This document shows, one piece after another, positions 1-8,489 of a DNA stretch of 18,282 nucleotides (position 1 is the first letter of the stretch; every line of letters starts with the position of its first letter). The position numbers and the translations under genes were made by a program. The notes under the pieces were generated by a model. That model was not told the origin of the DNA. It was given only the letters and a program-made list of their open reading frames with translations, and made no database searches. Source of the stretch: Acidimicrobiia bacterium. Lineage in GTDB: Bacteria > Actinomycetota > Acidimicrobiia > Spongiisociales > UBA5794. The stretch is from the NCBI GenBank assembly GCA_013695075.1, contig JACDBE010000010.1, positions 1 to 18,282 of the forward strand, read 5' to 3'.

Positions 1-1
1 G

Positions 2-160
2 GGCAGCCGGGGCGGCTCGGCGGCGGTGTCGGTGAGCCGCCCGGCGGTGGTCGGGGCCCCGGCGGAGGTCGTCGTCAGGCTGGAACACGTCCTCGGATCG
101 TGGTTCGGGGGTGCCGGGGTTCAGCTCACCGGGCGAGCCACCATGCGGGTGGAGCAATGA
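2..160 (+). CDS. TadE-like pilus/secretion protein, C-terminal fragment (5' end outside window)
   Basis: An open frame enters from the left edge and ends at the TGA at 158-160, giving 52 residues. The last residues, GRATMRVEQ, resemble the C-termini of small TadE-family proteins, which are prepilin-like single-pass proteins of tad pilus systems; the N-terminal membrane helix would lie outside the window. The stop overlaps the ATG of the next gene as ATGA, so the two are probably translationally coupled in one operon. The following gene is a second TadE-like protein, which is the main support for this call. With only the tail visible, the family assignment rests mostly on context. Confidence 0.6.
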   Translation, partial: GSRGGSAAVSVSRPAVVGAPAEVVVRLEHVLGSWFGGAGVQLTGRATMRVEQ

Positions 161-612
161 CGGCGACCCGGTTTGGGTGGTGGCGGCGTTGCCGCCCGCC
201 GCCCCACACCGGCCAAGCCGGTATCGAACGAGGATCGGCCACGGTGCTGATGGTGGCGGTGATGGCGGCGGCGATGATGCTCGCCCTGGTGGTCGCCGAC
301 ATCGGGCTGTTTCTCGCCGGTCGGGCCACGGCCGTTGCCGCCGCCGACGCCGCCGCCTTGGCCGCCGCCCCGGTCACCTTCCACGGTTTCGGCACCCCGG
401 GGACACCCGCCGCCGAGGCACAGCGGTTCGCCGCCTTCCACGGCATGGCCGTCACCAGCTGCGACTGCCCGGTCGACCGCAGCTGGGATCGGCGCACGGT
501 GACCGTGGTCGTCGCCGGGGCGGTCGACCTCATCGTGTTTGGCCAACCCACGGTGTCGGCCGTCGCCACCGCCGAGTTCGATCCCACCAAGATCGTGGTC
601 GCCTCGCCGTGA
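157..612 (+). CDS. TadE-like / Rv3654c-like secretion-neighbourhood membrane protein
   Basis: A 151-residue protein. I chose the ATG at 157 because it overlaps the upstream stop (ATGA); an in-frame ATG-less extension to 100 is less likely. A basic N-terminus is followed by GIERGSATV at 22-30 and one hydrophobic helix at about 27-55, then an alanine-rich stretch. This is the pattern of the helicase/secretion-neighbourhood TadE-like family, in which a Gly-x-x-x-Gly/Glu region before the helix resembles a prepilin processing site. Two cysteines (C102, C104) lie in the predicted external part. In mycobacteria such genes (Rv3654c region) lie close to topA and holB, and both are present further along here, so the neighbourhood supports the call. 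The exact role in pilus assembly is not known for this family. Confidence 0.82.
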   Translation: MTATRFGWWRRCRPPPHTGQAGIERGSATVLMVAVMAAAMMLALVVADIGLFLAGRATAVAAADAAALAAAPVTFHGFGTPGTPAAEAQRFAAFHGMAVTSCDCPVDRSWDRRTVTVVVAGAVDLIVFGQPTVSAVATAEFDPTKIVVASP

Positions 613-637
613 CGCCGCGCTGAGACGATGCCATACT
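610..637 (+). promoter_or_regulatory. Candidate leaderless promoter of the MBL-fold hydrolase
   Basis: CATACT at 632-637 resembles a -10 box and is followed by 7 nt and then the GTG start at 645, so transcription would begin at or beside the start codon. TGACG at 610-614, 17 bases before the -10 box, is a partial -35 match and overlaps the stop of the upstream gene. There is no Shine-Dalgarno sequence before the GTG, which fits a leaderless transcript. Confidence 0.45.
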
Positions 638-644
638 CGCCGCG

Positions 645-1295
645 GTGCAAGTGACTCGCCTCGGCCACGCCGCTGTCCTGGTGGAGACATCCTCGGCTCG
701 ACTCCTCATCGACCCGGGTGCCTACACCACCGACTGGCACGACCTGTCGGACTTGGACGCCGTCCTGGTCACCCACCAGCACCCCGACCATGTCGACGCC
801 GTCAACATCGCCGGGCTCATGGGCCGGAATCCCGAAGCCCGGTTGGTGGCTGAGGAGGGTGCGATAACGCTGCTCGCCGAGCGGGGGCTGGACGCCGCCG
901 TCGCCAACCCAGGCGACCGGCTGGACTTCGCCGACACCGTGGTTGAAGTGGTTGGCGGGGCACATGCGGTCATCCATCCCTCGTTGCCGCGGGTGGGCAA
1001 TGTCGGCTACGTCGTCTCCGACGGGGGCGGTCCCCGATTGTTCCATCCCGGCGACGCCTACGACACCGCGCCCGCCGCCATCGATGTGCTCGCCCTGCCG
1101 CTTACGGCACCATGGGCGCGGGCGGCGGCCACCGCCGACTTCCTCAACGAGGTCGCTCCGACCAAGGCATTCCCCATCCACGACGGTGGGCTCAATGAGA
1201 CGGGCTGGGGGCTGTACCTACGCGTGGTAGGCGGGTTGGCTGGTGCCGATATCACGCTTGATCACATCGATCCGCAGGGCACCCTGTCTATCTGA
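645..1295 (+). CDS. MBL-fold metal-dependent hydrolase (UlaG/UPF0173-like)
   Basis: A 216-residue metallo-beta-lactamase-fold protein starting at GTG 645. The metal-binding motif reads THQHPDH, with H44, H46, D48 and H49. Further likely ligands are H107 or H111 in GGAHAVIHP, D137 in FHPGDAYD and H179 in PIHDG. Length and motif order fit the compact UlaG/UPF0173-like hydrolases, which bind two metal ions; substrates differ widely within the family, so none can be assigned. It has no signal peptide and is probably cytosolic. It runs convergently with alkB, and only 11 nt separate the stops. The upstream gap from the TadE-like gene is 32 nt with its own -10-like box, so it may be transcribed separately. 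Confidence 0.85.
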   Translation: MQVTRLGHAAVLVETSSARLLIDPGAYTTDWHDLSDLDAVLVTHQHPDHVDAVNIAGLMGRNPEARLVAEEGAITLLAERGLDAAVANPGDRLDFADTVVEVVGGAHAVIHPSLPRVGNVGYVVSDGGGPRLFHPGDAYDTAPAAIDVLALPLTAPWARAAATADFLNEVAPTKAFPIHDGGLNETGWGLYLRVVGGLAGADITLDHIDPQGTLSI

Positions 1296-1306
1296 TCGGT
1301 CCCGTC

Positions 1307-1936
1307 TCAGCGCACACCCTGGGGGCGGAACTGGATGGAGATACGCGGCCCGACTCGCCGGGCCGTCTTGGGCACGCAGTGATCCCAGGTGCGCTGGCAC
1401 GACCCGCCCATGACCAGCAGATCGCCGTGCCCCAGTGAGAACCCCAGCGACGCTCCGCCCTGGTGGGGACGTAGCAGCAGGGAACGGGGCGAACCCACCG
1501 ACGCGATGGCCACGATGGTGTCGCCGTCGGCGCCCCTCCCGATACGGTCGCCATGCCAAGCCACCGAATCGGTGCCGTCGCGGTACAGGCACAGCCCGAC
1601 GGACACGAACGGCTCGCCGAGGTCGGTGGCGTAGGCTCGGCTCAGCTGCGACCGAGCGTCATCGAGCACGGGATGGGGCAGCGGCTCGCCGGCACCGTAG
1701 AACTGGGTGAGGCGGGGGACGTCGACCACTCGGTCGTACATGCGCCGGGTCTCGGCGTGCCACGGCACCCCATCGGAAAGCGCCTCGAACAGCAGGTCGG
1801 CACCGGACAGCCAGCCGGGCCGGTAATCGACCCAAGCACCCGAGGCCAGACCGGTCCGGGTCATGCCGTCGGCCACGTTGCCCAATTGCGGCTGGGATGC
1901 CGCTTCGAGCAGCGAGGGCTGCCATGCGGTGGTCAT
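1307..1936 (-). CDS. alkB: Alpha-ketoglutarate-dependent DNA dioxygenase AlkB
   Basis: A 209-residue Fe(II)/2-oxoglutarate dioxygenase of the AlkB family, which removes alkyl groups from DNA bases such as 1-methyladenine and 3-methylcytosine. The iron triad is visible as H128 and D130 (WHGDRIG) and H186 (WDHCVPK). The 2-oxoglutarate-binding arginines are R198 and R204 in RISIQFR. PRSLLLRP and LGHGDLLVM are also typical of the family. I chose the ATG at 1936 rather than longer in-frame options because it lies 6 nt behind a -10 box (TATCGT), the leaderless arrangement, and because homology begins with TTAWQPSLL. A LexA-type palindrome lies just upstream of that -10 box, so damage-inducible control is likely. 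The gene is divergent from vapBC and convergent with the MBL hydrolase. Confidence 0.93.
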   Translation of the reverse strand: MTTAWQPSLLEAASQPQLGNVADGMTRTGLASGAWVDYRPGWLSGADLLFEALSDGVPWHAETRRMYDRVVDVPRLTQFYGAGEPLPHPVLDDARSQLSRAYATDLGEPFVSVGLCLYRDGTDSVAWHGDRIGRGADGDTIVAIASVGSPRSLLLRPHQGGASLGFSLGHGDLLVMGGSCQRTWDHCVPKTARRVGPRISIQFRPQGVR

Positions 1937-1942
1937 ACGCCC

Positions 1943-1948
1943 ACGATA
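1943..1948 (-). promoter_or_regulatory. -10 box of alkB (leaderless promoter)
   Basis: On the minus strand TATCGT lies 6 nt before the alkB ATG at 1936, which puts the transcription start at about the first base of the ATG. No separate -35 box is obvious, because the expected position falls inside the LexA-type palindrome. Confidence 0.5.
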
Positions 1949-1956
1949 GCCCGGCG

Positions 1957-1972
1957 ACGAACGTCTGTTCGA
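1957..1972. promoter_or_regulatory. LexA (SOS) box upstream of alkB
   Basis: The 16-mer ACGAACGTCTGTTCGA contains CGAAC-N4-GTTCG, a full 10-of-10 match to the core of the actinobacterial/Bacillus-type LexA operator. It starts 8 bp upstream of the alkB -10 box and covers the expected -35 position, which is where a repressor would block alkB transcription. It lies 27 bp from the -35 box of the divergent vapBC promoter, so its main target is probably alkB. Confidence 0.8.
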
Positions 1973-1999
1973 CAAGAACTTCCCGCCCATTGCAGGCCC

Positions 2000-2028
2000 T
2001 TGATTGATGCAGACCTATCGTGCATACT
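2000..2028 (+). promoter_or_regulatory. Promoter of vapBC (leaderless)
   Basis: TTGATT at 2000-2005 and CATACT at 2023-2028 are separated by exactly 17 bp. The ATG of vapB follows the -10 box after 7 nt, so the message should be leaderless. TATC at 2016-2019 and GATA at 2029-2032 form short inverted arms across the -10 box and might contribute to a VapBC operator; that part is weak. Confidence 0.6.
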
Positions 2029-2035
2029 GATACAG

Positions 2036-2227
2036 ATGCGCACGACACTGAACCTCAGCGATGAACTCGTCGAACAAGCTCGCCGGGCCACCGGTATCAA
2101 GGAGAAGACGACATTGGTACACGAAGGGCTGCGCGCCCTGGTGGCGCGGGAACGGGCTCGCCGGCTTGCCGCCCTAGGGGGTTCGGAGCCGCAGCTGACG
2201 CCACCGCGGCGCCGCCGGCCGGCGTGA
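2036..2227 (+). CDS. vapB: VapB-type antitoxin
   Basis: A 63-residue antitoxin. The N-terminus MRTTLNLSDELVEQARRATG is the ribbon-helix-helix DNA-binding pattern of VapB proteins (MRTTL-NL-D-ELV), followed by IKEKTTLVHEGLRALVARE. The C-terminal part (AALGGSEPQLTPPRRRRPA) is the extended tail that normally wraps the toxin. VapB neutralises its partner nuclease and, as a complex with it, usually represses its own promoter. The start is fixed by the conserved first residues and by the -10 box 7 nt upstream. The stop overlaps the toxin start as GTGA, so the two are translated together. Confidence 0.92.
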   Translation: MRTTLNLSDELVEQARRATGIKEKTTLVHEGLRALVARERARRLAALGGSEPQLTPPRRRRPA

Positions 2228-2589
2228 TCGTCGACACCTCGGTCTGGGTGGACCACCTGAGGCGCCACAACCGGCGGCTCGGCGAGCTCCTCGTTGGCGG
2301 GCTGGTCGAGATGCACCCGTTCATCCTCGGCGAGCTGGCGTGTGGCAATCTGCACGAACGCCCGACGCTGCTCGGCCTTCTCGGTGGGCTCCCATCGGCG
2401 GTGATCGCCGATCACGACGAGGCACTCGCCCTGTTGGAACGCCGCCGCTTGCATGGGCGGGGCATCGGATGGGTCGATGTTCACCTGCTCACATCGGCAA
2501 TGCTCACCAGGGTCCCGCTGTGGACCCTCGACCGCCGGTTGGCGGCGGTCACTGCCGAACTCGGGGTGGACGGCGGCGTGGTCGGCTGA
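2224..2589 (+). CDS. vapC: VapC-type PIN-domain ribonuclease toxin
   Basis: A 121-residue PIN-domain toxin starting at GTG 2224, overlapping the antitoxin stop by 4 nt. The acidic metal-binding residues of the PIN fold are all visible: D4 in IVDTSVW, E37 in LGELACG, D85 in GIGWVDVHLL and D103 in WTLDRRL. VapC toxins are Mg/Mn-dependent ribonucleases that often cut tRNA or rRNA at one site; the target cannot be read from the sequence. The pair appears intact and therefore probably functional. It ends 35 bp before the stop of the convergent LCP gene. Confidence 0.93.
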   Translation: MIVDTSVWVDHLRRHNRRLGELLVGGLVEMHPFILGELACGNLHERPTLLGLLGGLPSAVIADHDEALALLERRRLHGRGIGWVDVHLLTSAMLTRVPLWTLDRRLAAVTAELGVDGGVVG

Positions 2590-2624
2590 GGCGCGACATC
2601 GAGGGGTCGGCTGCGATGGCTCTG

Positions 2625-3890
2625 CTACTCGTTGCCGATGATGGCGTCGGTTAGGTCGGCGTAGACGGCCTCGGCGCCGCTGCCAAGGAACACCACGGAT
2701 GCGGCTCCCACGAAGCCCACCGAGCCGGGGAGCACCATGTTGGTGATGGCGGCCGGGTCGGCGACCTGGGCGGCGGCGGCGAAGGTGACCAGCGCCTCGG
2801 TGTCGAGATCGGTGAAGCCGTGGCGGCTGTAGCTGGCAACCCAGGCCGGCAGGTATCGCAGCCCGCGCTCTTGCACCATGGAGAGCGCCGCCAGGATGAT
2901 GCGGCCCTGGTTGACGCTCCGGTCGAAGTCACCTTGGGGGAGACCCTTGCGGATCCGGGCCAGCCGCAGGGTGAGCTGGGGGTCGAGAACCTGCGGGCCC
3001 TCGGGGTAGTCGTCCCAAGTGTTGCCGCTGTTCATCGCCACCGGCAGGTCGATGGCGAGATCGCCAAGATCCTCCATGAGGCCGAGGAACCCCTCGAATC
3101 CGACGGCGACATACCCCTCGAGGTTGATGCCCGAGGTGGCGCCGATGATGTCGAGCATCCCCTCGGGGCCCCGACCCGGCATCAGGTCGGTGAGCTTGCT
3201 GCCTTGGATCCAGCTGTCGCGGGGGAATCCCACCAGCGCTCCGTCACCGTGGCGCGGTCGCATGCTGAGGATGTGAACGCTGTCGGCTCGCAGGTTGAGC
3301 TGATCCTGGCCCACCCTGGCGTCGGAGCCGAGCACCAGCAGGTGGCGGGGACCCTCCGGTCCCAGCCAGGGCTCGATACCGTCGAGCATGGCGGCCACCG
3401 GGCGCCACCCACGGTTGGGCCCGGCCGGATTGACGAAGACGACCCCGCCGGCGTCGGTGACGACCACCCCCACCCGGTCGCCGTTGGCCAAGGTGGCCAC
3501 CGACCCTTTCGCCTTTACCCGTCCCGGCTCCACCGGGTACCCGGCCACGTGCCGGGCCAACCCGGGCGGCATCGCCGTCGGGCGGGCGGGATCGATGACG
3601 TGGTTGTAGAAGCGCTCGGCTGCGGCACCCAGGTGCGGGGGAACGTCACCACGCAGGGTCAGCGTCGTCGGGGGTGGCGGGGTGGTCGTGGTCGAGGTCG
3701 TCGTTGAGGTGCTGGTAGAAGACGACGTGGTCGGCGGGGCGGACGGCGCTGCCGTCGCGGGTGGTGACGACGACGTGTCGCTGGTCAGCGGGGCGCCGTC
3801 TCCGGGTGAACCCACGGACGAGCACGCCCCGGCACCCAGGGCCAACGCCAGGGTGAGGACGGCAGGTAGGAACAACGGTCGTCTCGCCAC
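2625..3890 (-). CDS. LCP (LytR-CpsA-Psr) family envelope lipoprotein
   Basis: A 421-residue exported protein with a GTG start. The signal peptide (MARRPLFLPA then a hydrophobic core) ends in GAGAC, so C23 is a probable lipidation site. Residues 36-78 form a Ser/Thr/Pro-rich linker with long threonine runs. The LCP catalytic domain spans about 180-400, with LGSDAR (187-192), RADS (201-204), FPRDS (222-226), the GYVAVGFEGF strand (259-268) and DFDRSVNQGR (321-330). LCP enzymes transfer polyprenyl-linked glycopolymers such as arabinogalactan, teichoic acid or capsule onto peptidoglycan. The arginine and aspartate positions expected to bind the polyprenyl pyrophosphate are present. The acceptor and donor here are unknown. 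It is divergent from the pyrophosphatase gene across 119 bp. Confidence 0.85.
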   Translation of the reverse strand: MARRPLFLPAVLTLALALGAGACSSVGSPGDGAPLTSDTSSSPPATAAPSAPPTTSSSTSTSTTTSTTTTPPPPTTLTLRGDVPPHLGAAAERFYNHVIDPARPTAMPPGLARHVAGYPVEPGRVKAKGSVATLANGDRVGVVVTDAGGVVFVNPAGPNRGWRPVAAMLDGIEPWLGPEGPRHLLVLGSDARVGQDQLNLRADSVHILSMRPRHGDGALVGFPRDSWIQGSKLTDLMPGRGPEGMLDIIGATSGINLEGYVAVGFEGFLGLMEDLGDLAIDLPVAMNSGNTWDDYPEGPQVLDPQLTLRLARIRKGLPQGDFDRSVNQGRIILAALSMVQERGLRYLPAWVASYSRHGFTDLDTEALVTFAAAAQVADPAAITNMVLPGSVGFVGAASVVFLGSGAEAVYADLTDAIIGNE

Positions 3891-3899
3891 GGTGCGGTG

Positions 3900-3905
3900 A
3901 TGGTA
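3900..3905 (-). promoter_or_regulatory. Candidate -10 box of the LCP gene
   Basis: On the minus strand TACCAT lies 9 nt before the GTG start of the LCP gene, giving a leader of only a few bases. I see no clear -35 box. This is a single-hexamer match and stands mainly because the same arrangement recurs at other genes in the window. Confidence 0.3.
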
Positions 3906-3973
3906 CCGACGGTGCCGCCCAATGCCGTCGGGCGCTGCGAGTGCCCGTCTGGGGTCACCGGTGGCGACCTCCC

Positions 3974-3979
3974 TACAAT
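3974..3979 (+). promoter_or_regulatory. Candidate -10 box of the pyrophosphatase operon
   Basis: TACAAT at 3974-3979 is a 5-of-6 match to TATAAT, 30 nt before the ATG at 4010. The leader carries TGGAG at 4001-4005, a modest Shine-Dalgarno site with 4 nt before the ATG. No convincing -35 box is present. Confidence 0.45.
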
Positions 3980-4009
3980 CGCCGCTCTCCCGACCCTCCC
4001 TGGAGCGTT

Positions 4010-6072
<2,063 letters not shown>

Positions 6073-6073
<1 letters not shown>

Positions 6074-7296
6074 TGGACGCCTCAATTGTCCTTGTCCGCC
6101 ACGGAGAAACCGCCGCCAACGTTGCCGGGCTCTGGCAGGGAGCCACCGACACCGAGCTGAGCGTTGCCGGCGCCCTCCAGGTGAGGCGGCTCGCCGCCCG
6201 CATCGCCACCCATCCGCCGGACCTCGTCATCGCCTCGGATCTGGGACGAACCATGTCCACCGCCGAAGCGCTCGGTCTGCCGTTCGAGACCGATCCGCGG
6301 TGGCGTGAACCGGACGTCGGGGTGTGGGAGGGGATGTCGTTGGCCGATGTCCGCCGCCTCCACGCCGCAGACCTGGCCGCCGTGGAGCGGGGTGACGACG
6401 TGGCCCTCGGAGGTGGCGAGCGACTGTCCAGCGTCGCCGCCCGCACCCGTGAGGCGTTCGAGGACCTGGTCACCCGGGTCGGGCCAGGCGGGGCGGCACT
6501 GGTGGTGAGCCATGGGGTGGCGTTGTCCTCGCTGGTCGCCGACCTCATCGGCCTGGCCCGTCCCGCCCCGCTGCGGCTTATGGCCAACACCGGCACCACC
6601 ACCGCCGCAGTCGGCGACCGGGGATTCCAGCTGGTGTCGTACAACGACACGGCACATCTCGACGACGACCCGCCCCGCCGCCGCGGCGAGACCGATGTGG
6701 TGCTGATCCGTCACGGCGAGACAGCGGCCAACGTCGAGCACCGGTGGCAGGGCCACGGCGACTGGCCGCTCAACGAGGTGGGCACCGCTCAGGCGGCCAA
6801 CGCCGCCGCCGGAGTGCCCCGACTCGAAGCCCTGTTCACCTCGCCGCTGCTGCGCGCCCGCCACACCGCCGAAGCGATCGGCTCCGCCCAGGACCTCGAA
6901 CCCCAGGTGGTGGACGATCTCAAGGAGATCGGGTTCGGGGCGTGGGAGAACCTCACAACCGGGGAGATCGCCGCCGGCCACCCCGAGCTGTGGGGCCGGC
7001 TGATGTCGGGCGAGGACATCGTTCGCGGCGGCAGCGGGGAGACGTTCTCCGCCGCCAGGGAGCGGATGACGGCGGCCATCGACGCCATCGTGGCCGCCAA
7101 CCCGGAGCGGGTCGTGGGGGTGGTCAGCCATAGGACGGCGACCTCGGCCTACGTCAACGGGTTACTCGGATTGAGCTTCGCCGATCGTCCCCGCCTGCGT
7201 TCGCTGGGTAACACCGCCCTGGGACGCATCGCCTACACCGCCCGGGGGCCGCTCCTGGTGAGCTGGAACACCGGGCGCCACCTGGGCGGCGGGTGA
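6073..7296 (+). CDS. Tandem two-domain histidine phosphatase (phosphoglycerate-mutase fold)
   Basis: A 407-residue protein made of two complete histidine-phosphatase domains joined near residues 195-207. Domain 1 has LVRHGETAAN with catalytic H10, the acid motif GVWEGMS, and the second histidine H147 in VVSHGVALSS. Domain 2 repeats the pattern with LIRHGETAAN (H214), GFGAWENLT and H353 in VVSHRTATS. Both therefore keep the catalytic residues, though the second lacks the usual SHG glycine. The near-identical RHGETAANV openings suggest internal duplication. The family includes cofactor-dependent mutases, phosphatases of sugar phosphates, and RNase H/CobC-like proteins, so the substrate is unknown. 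ATG 6073 overlaps the upstream stop; a GTG at 6070 adds one residue. The next gene starts 1 nt after the stop. Confidence 0.9.
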
Positions 7297-7297
7297 G

Positions 7298-8377
7298 GTG
7301 ACCGAGGTGCCACGGCTGGCCGTGGTCACCAACGATTTCCCGCCACAACGGGGCGGGATCCAGCGCTACCTGGGCAGCCTGGTCGACGCCTACCCGGGAG
7401 AGGTGGTGGTCCTGGCCCCGAGGGGGGGCCCCGCCGGCAGTGCGGCCACGGTGATCCGCCATCACCGAAGGTTCCTGTGGCCCACCACCGGTGTGACCGA
7501 TTGGGTGGTGTCCCAGCTGGCGGGCGTCGACGTCGACGTGGTGCTGTTCGGGGCCCCGTGGCCGCTACCGCTGATGACCGACCGCATCCGTCGCCGGCTC
7601 GATCGCCCGGTGGCCGTGCTCAGCCATGGCGCCGAGGTCACCCTGCCCGCCGCCGTGCCCGGGGCCGCCGGTGTGCTGAGGAGATGTCTGGCGGCGGCCG
7701 ACCTGCGCTTCGCCGTCAGCCGCTACACGGTGGGACCGGTCGAGGCTCTCACCGGCAAGCCGGTGCACTACCTGGGCGCCGGGGTCGACCTGGCCACCTT
7801 CACCCCGACCATCGGCACCAAGCCACCGGTTCCGGTGGTGGGGTGTGTCAGCCGGTTCGTCCCCCGCAAGGGGCAGCATCTGCTGCTCGACGCCGTCGCC
7901 GAGCTCCGCCTCGAGGGTACCGCCCTCGACGTGGTGCTGGCGGGCACCGGACGAATGGAGCGCAGCCTGCGCCGGCAGGCCACCCGCCTCGGGGTGCCGG
8001 TCCGATTCGTGATCGATCCCCCCTGGGACCAGCTGCCGCGCATCTATGCCTCCCTCGACGTGTTCGCCATGCCCTGCCGGTCGCGCTGGTTCGGGCTCGA
8101 GGTGGAGGGGCTGGGGTTGGTGTTCCTCGAGGCCGCCGCCTCCCGGCTTCCCGTAATCGCCGGGGCCTCCGGTGGTTCCCCCGAGACCGTCGTCGACGGC
8201 GAGACGGGGTATGTGGTGGCCACCCACGATCAGCTGGTCGGCGCCCTGCGTACCCTCACTGCAGACGGCGCCCTCCGTCACCGGATGGGTGCCGCCGGAC
8301 GGGTCCGGATGGAGGCGGACTTCACCTGGGCCGCCGTGGTCGACAGAATGCTGGCCGCCTTCGCCGAGGTGCGGTGA
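7298..8377 (+). CDS. GT4 glycosyltransferase, PimB'-like mannosyltransferase
   Basis: A 359-residue GT-B glycosyltransferase starting at GTG 7298, one base after the upstream stop. The N-terminal VTNDFPPQRGGIQRYL is the hallmark of the mycobacterial/corynebacterial PimB' group, which adds a mannose to phosphatidylinositol monomannoside from GDP-mannose. The C-terminal nucleotide-sugar domain has SRFVPRKGQHLLLDAV, a PPWDQLPRIYASLDVFAMPC segment and EVEGLGLVFLEAA, whose two glutamates form the E-x7-E pattern; GASGGSPETV follows. It has no membrane helix and is probably a peripheral cytosolic-face enzyme. Related GT4 enzymes making other glycolipids cannot be ruled out. It closes a three-gene unit with the pyrophosphatase and the tandem phosphatase. 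Confidence 0.85.
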   Translation: MTEVPRLAVVTNDFPPQRGGIQRYLGSLVDAYPGEVVVLAPRGGPAGSAATVIRHHRRFLWPTTGVTDWVVSQLAGVDVDVVLFGAPWPLPLMTDRIRRRLDRPVAVLSHGAEVTLPAAVPGAAGVLRRCLAAADLRFAVSRYTVGPVEALTGKPVHYLGAGVDLATFTPTIGTKPPVPVVGCVSRFVPRKGQHLLLDAVAELRLEGTALDVVLAGTGRMERSLRRQATRLGVPVRFVIDPPWDQLPRIYASLDVFAMPCRSRWFGLEVEGLGLVFLEAAASRLPVIAGASGGSPETVVDGETGYVVATHDQLVGALRTLTADGALRHRMGAAGRVRMEADFTWAAVVDRMLAAFAEVR

Positions 8378-8427
8378 CCATCGAGCTGCCCGAGGTACCA
8401 GACATCCTCCCGCGGCGACACCTTTGG

Positions 8428-8458
8428 GGTTGACAGAGGCGCCGTTGCTGGGTCAACC
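8428..8458. repeat. Inverted repeat overlapping the topA promoter
   Basis: GGTTGAC at 8428-8434 and GTCAACC at 8452-8458 form a perfect 7-bp inverted repeat with a 17-nt centre. The left arm includes most of the -35 box and the right arm most of the -10 box, so it may be an operator or simply reflect the promoter elements. Confidence 0.4.
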
Positions 8459-8459
8459 T
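8430..8459 (+). promoter_or_regulatory. Promoter of topA
   Basis: TTGACA at 8430-8435 is a perfect -35 box, and CAACCT at 8454-8459 is an acceptable -10 box 18 bp away. Transcription would begin near 8466, giving a leader of about 24 nt. That leader has no clear Shine-Dalgarno site and is almost filled by the LexA-like palindrome at 8474-8489. Confidence 0.6.
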
Positions 8460-8473
8460 GTCGCCCTTCCACA

Positions 8474-8489
8474 ACGAACGTGTGTTCTG
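8474..8489. promoter_or_regulatory. LexA (SOS)-box-like site directly before topA
   Basis: The 16-mer ACGAACGTGTGTTCTG holds CGAAC-GTGT-GTTCT. It matches 9 of 10 core positions of the CGAAC-N4-GTTCG operator, and the spacer fits the R-N-R-Y preference. It ends at the base before the topA ATG, about 8-23 bases after the inferred transcription start, where a bound repressor could act as a roadblock. Confidence 0.55.

Noticed and set aside
126..1181. A 351-codon minus-strand frame across the TadE-like and MBL genes
   Set aside because: No recognisable domain; it crosses two well-supported plus-strand genes and looks like a compositional shadow.
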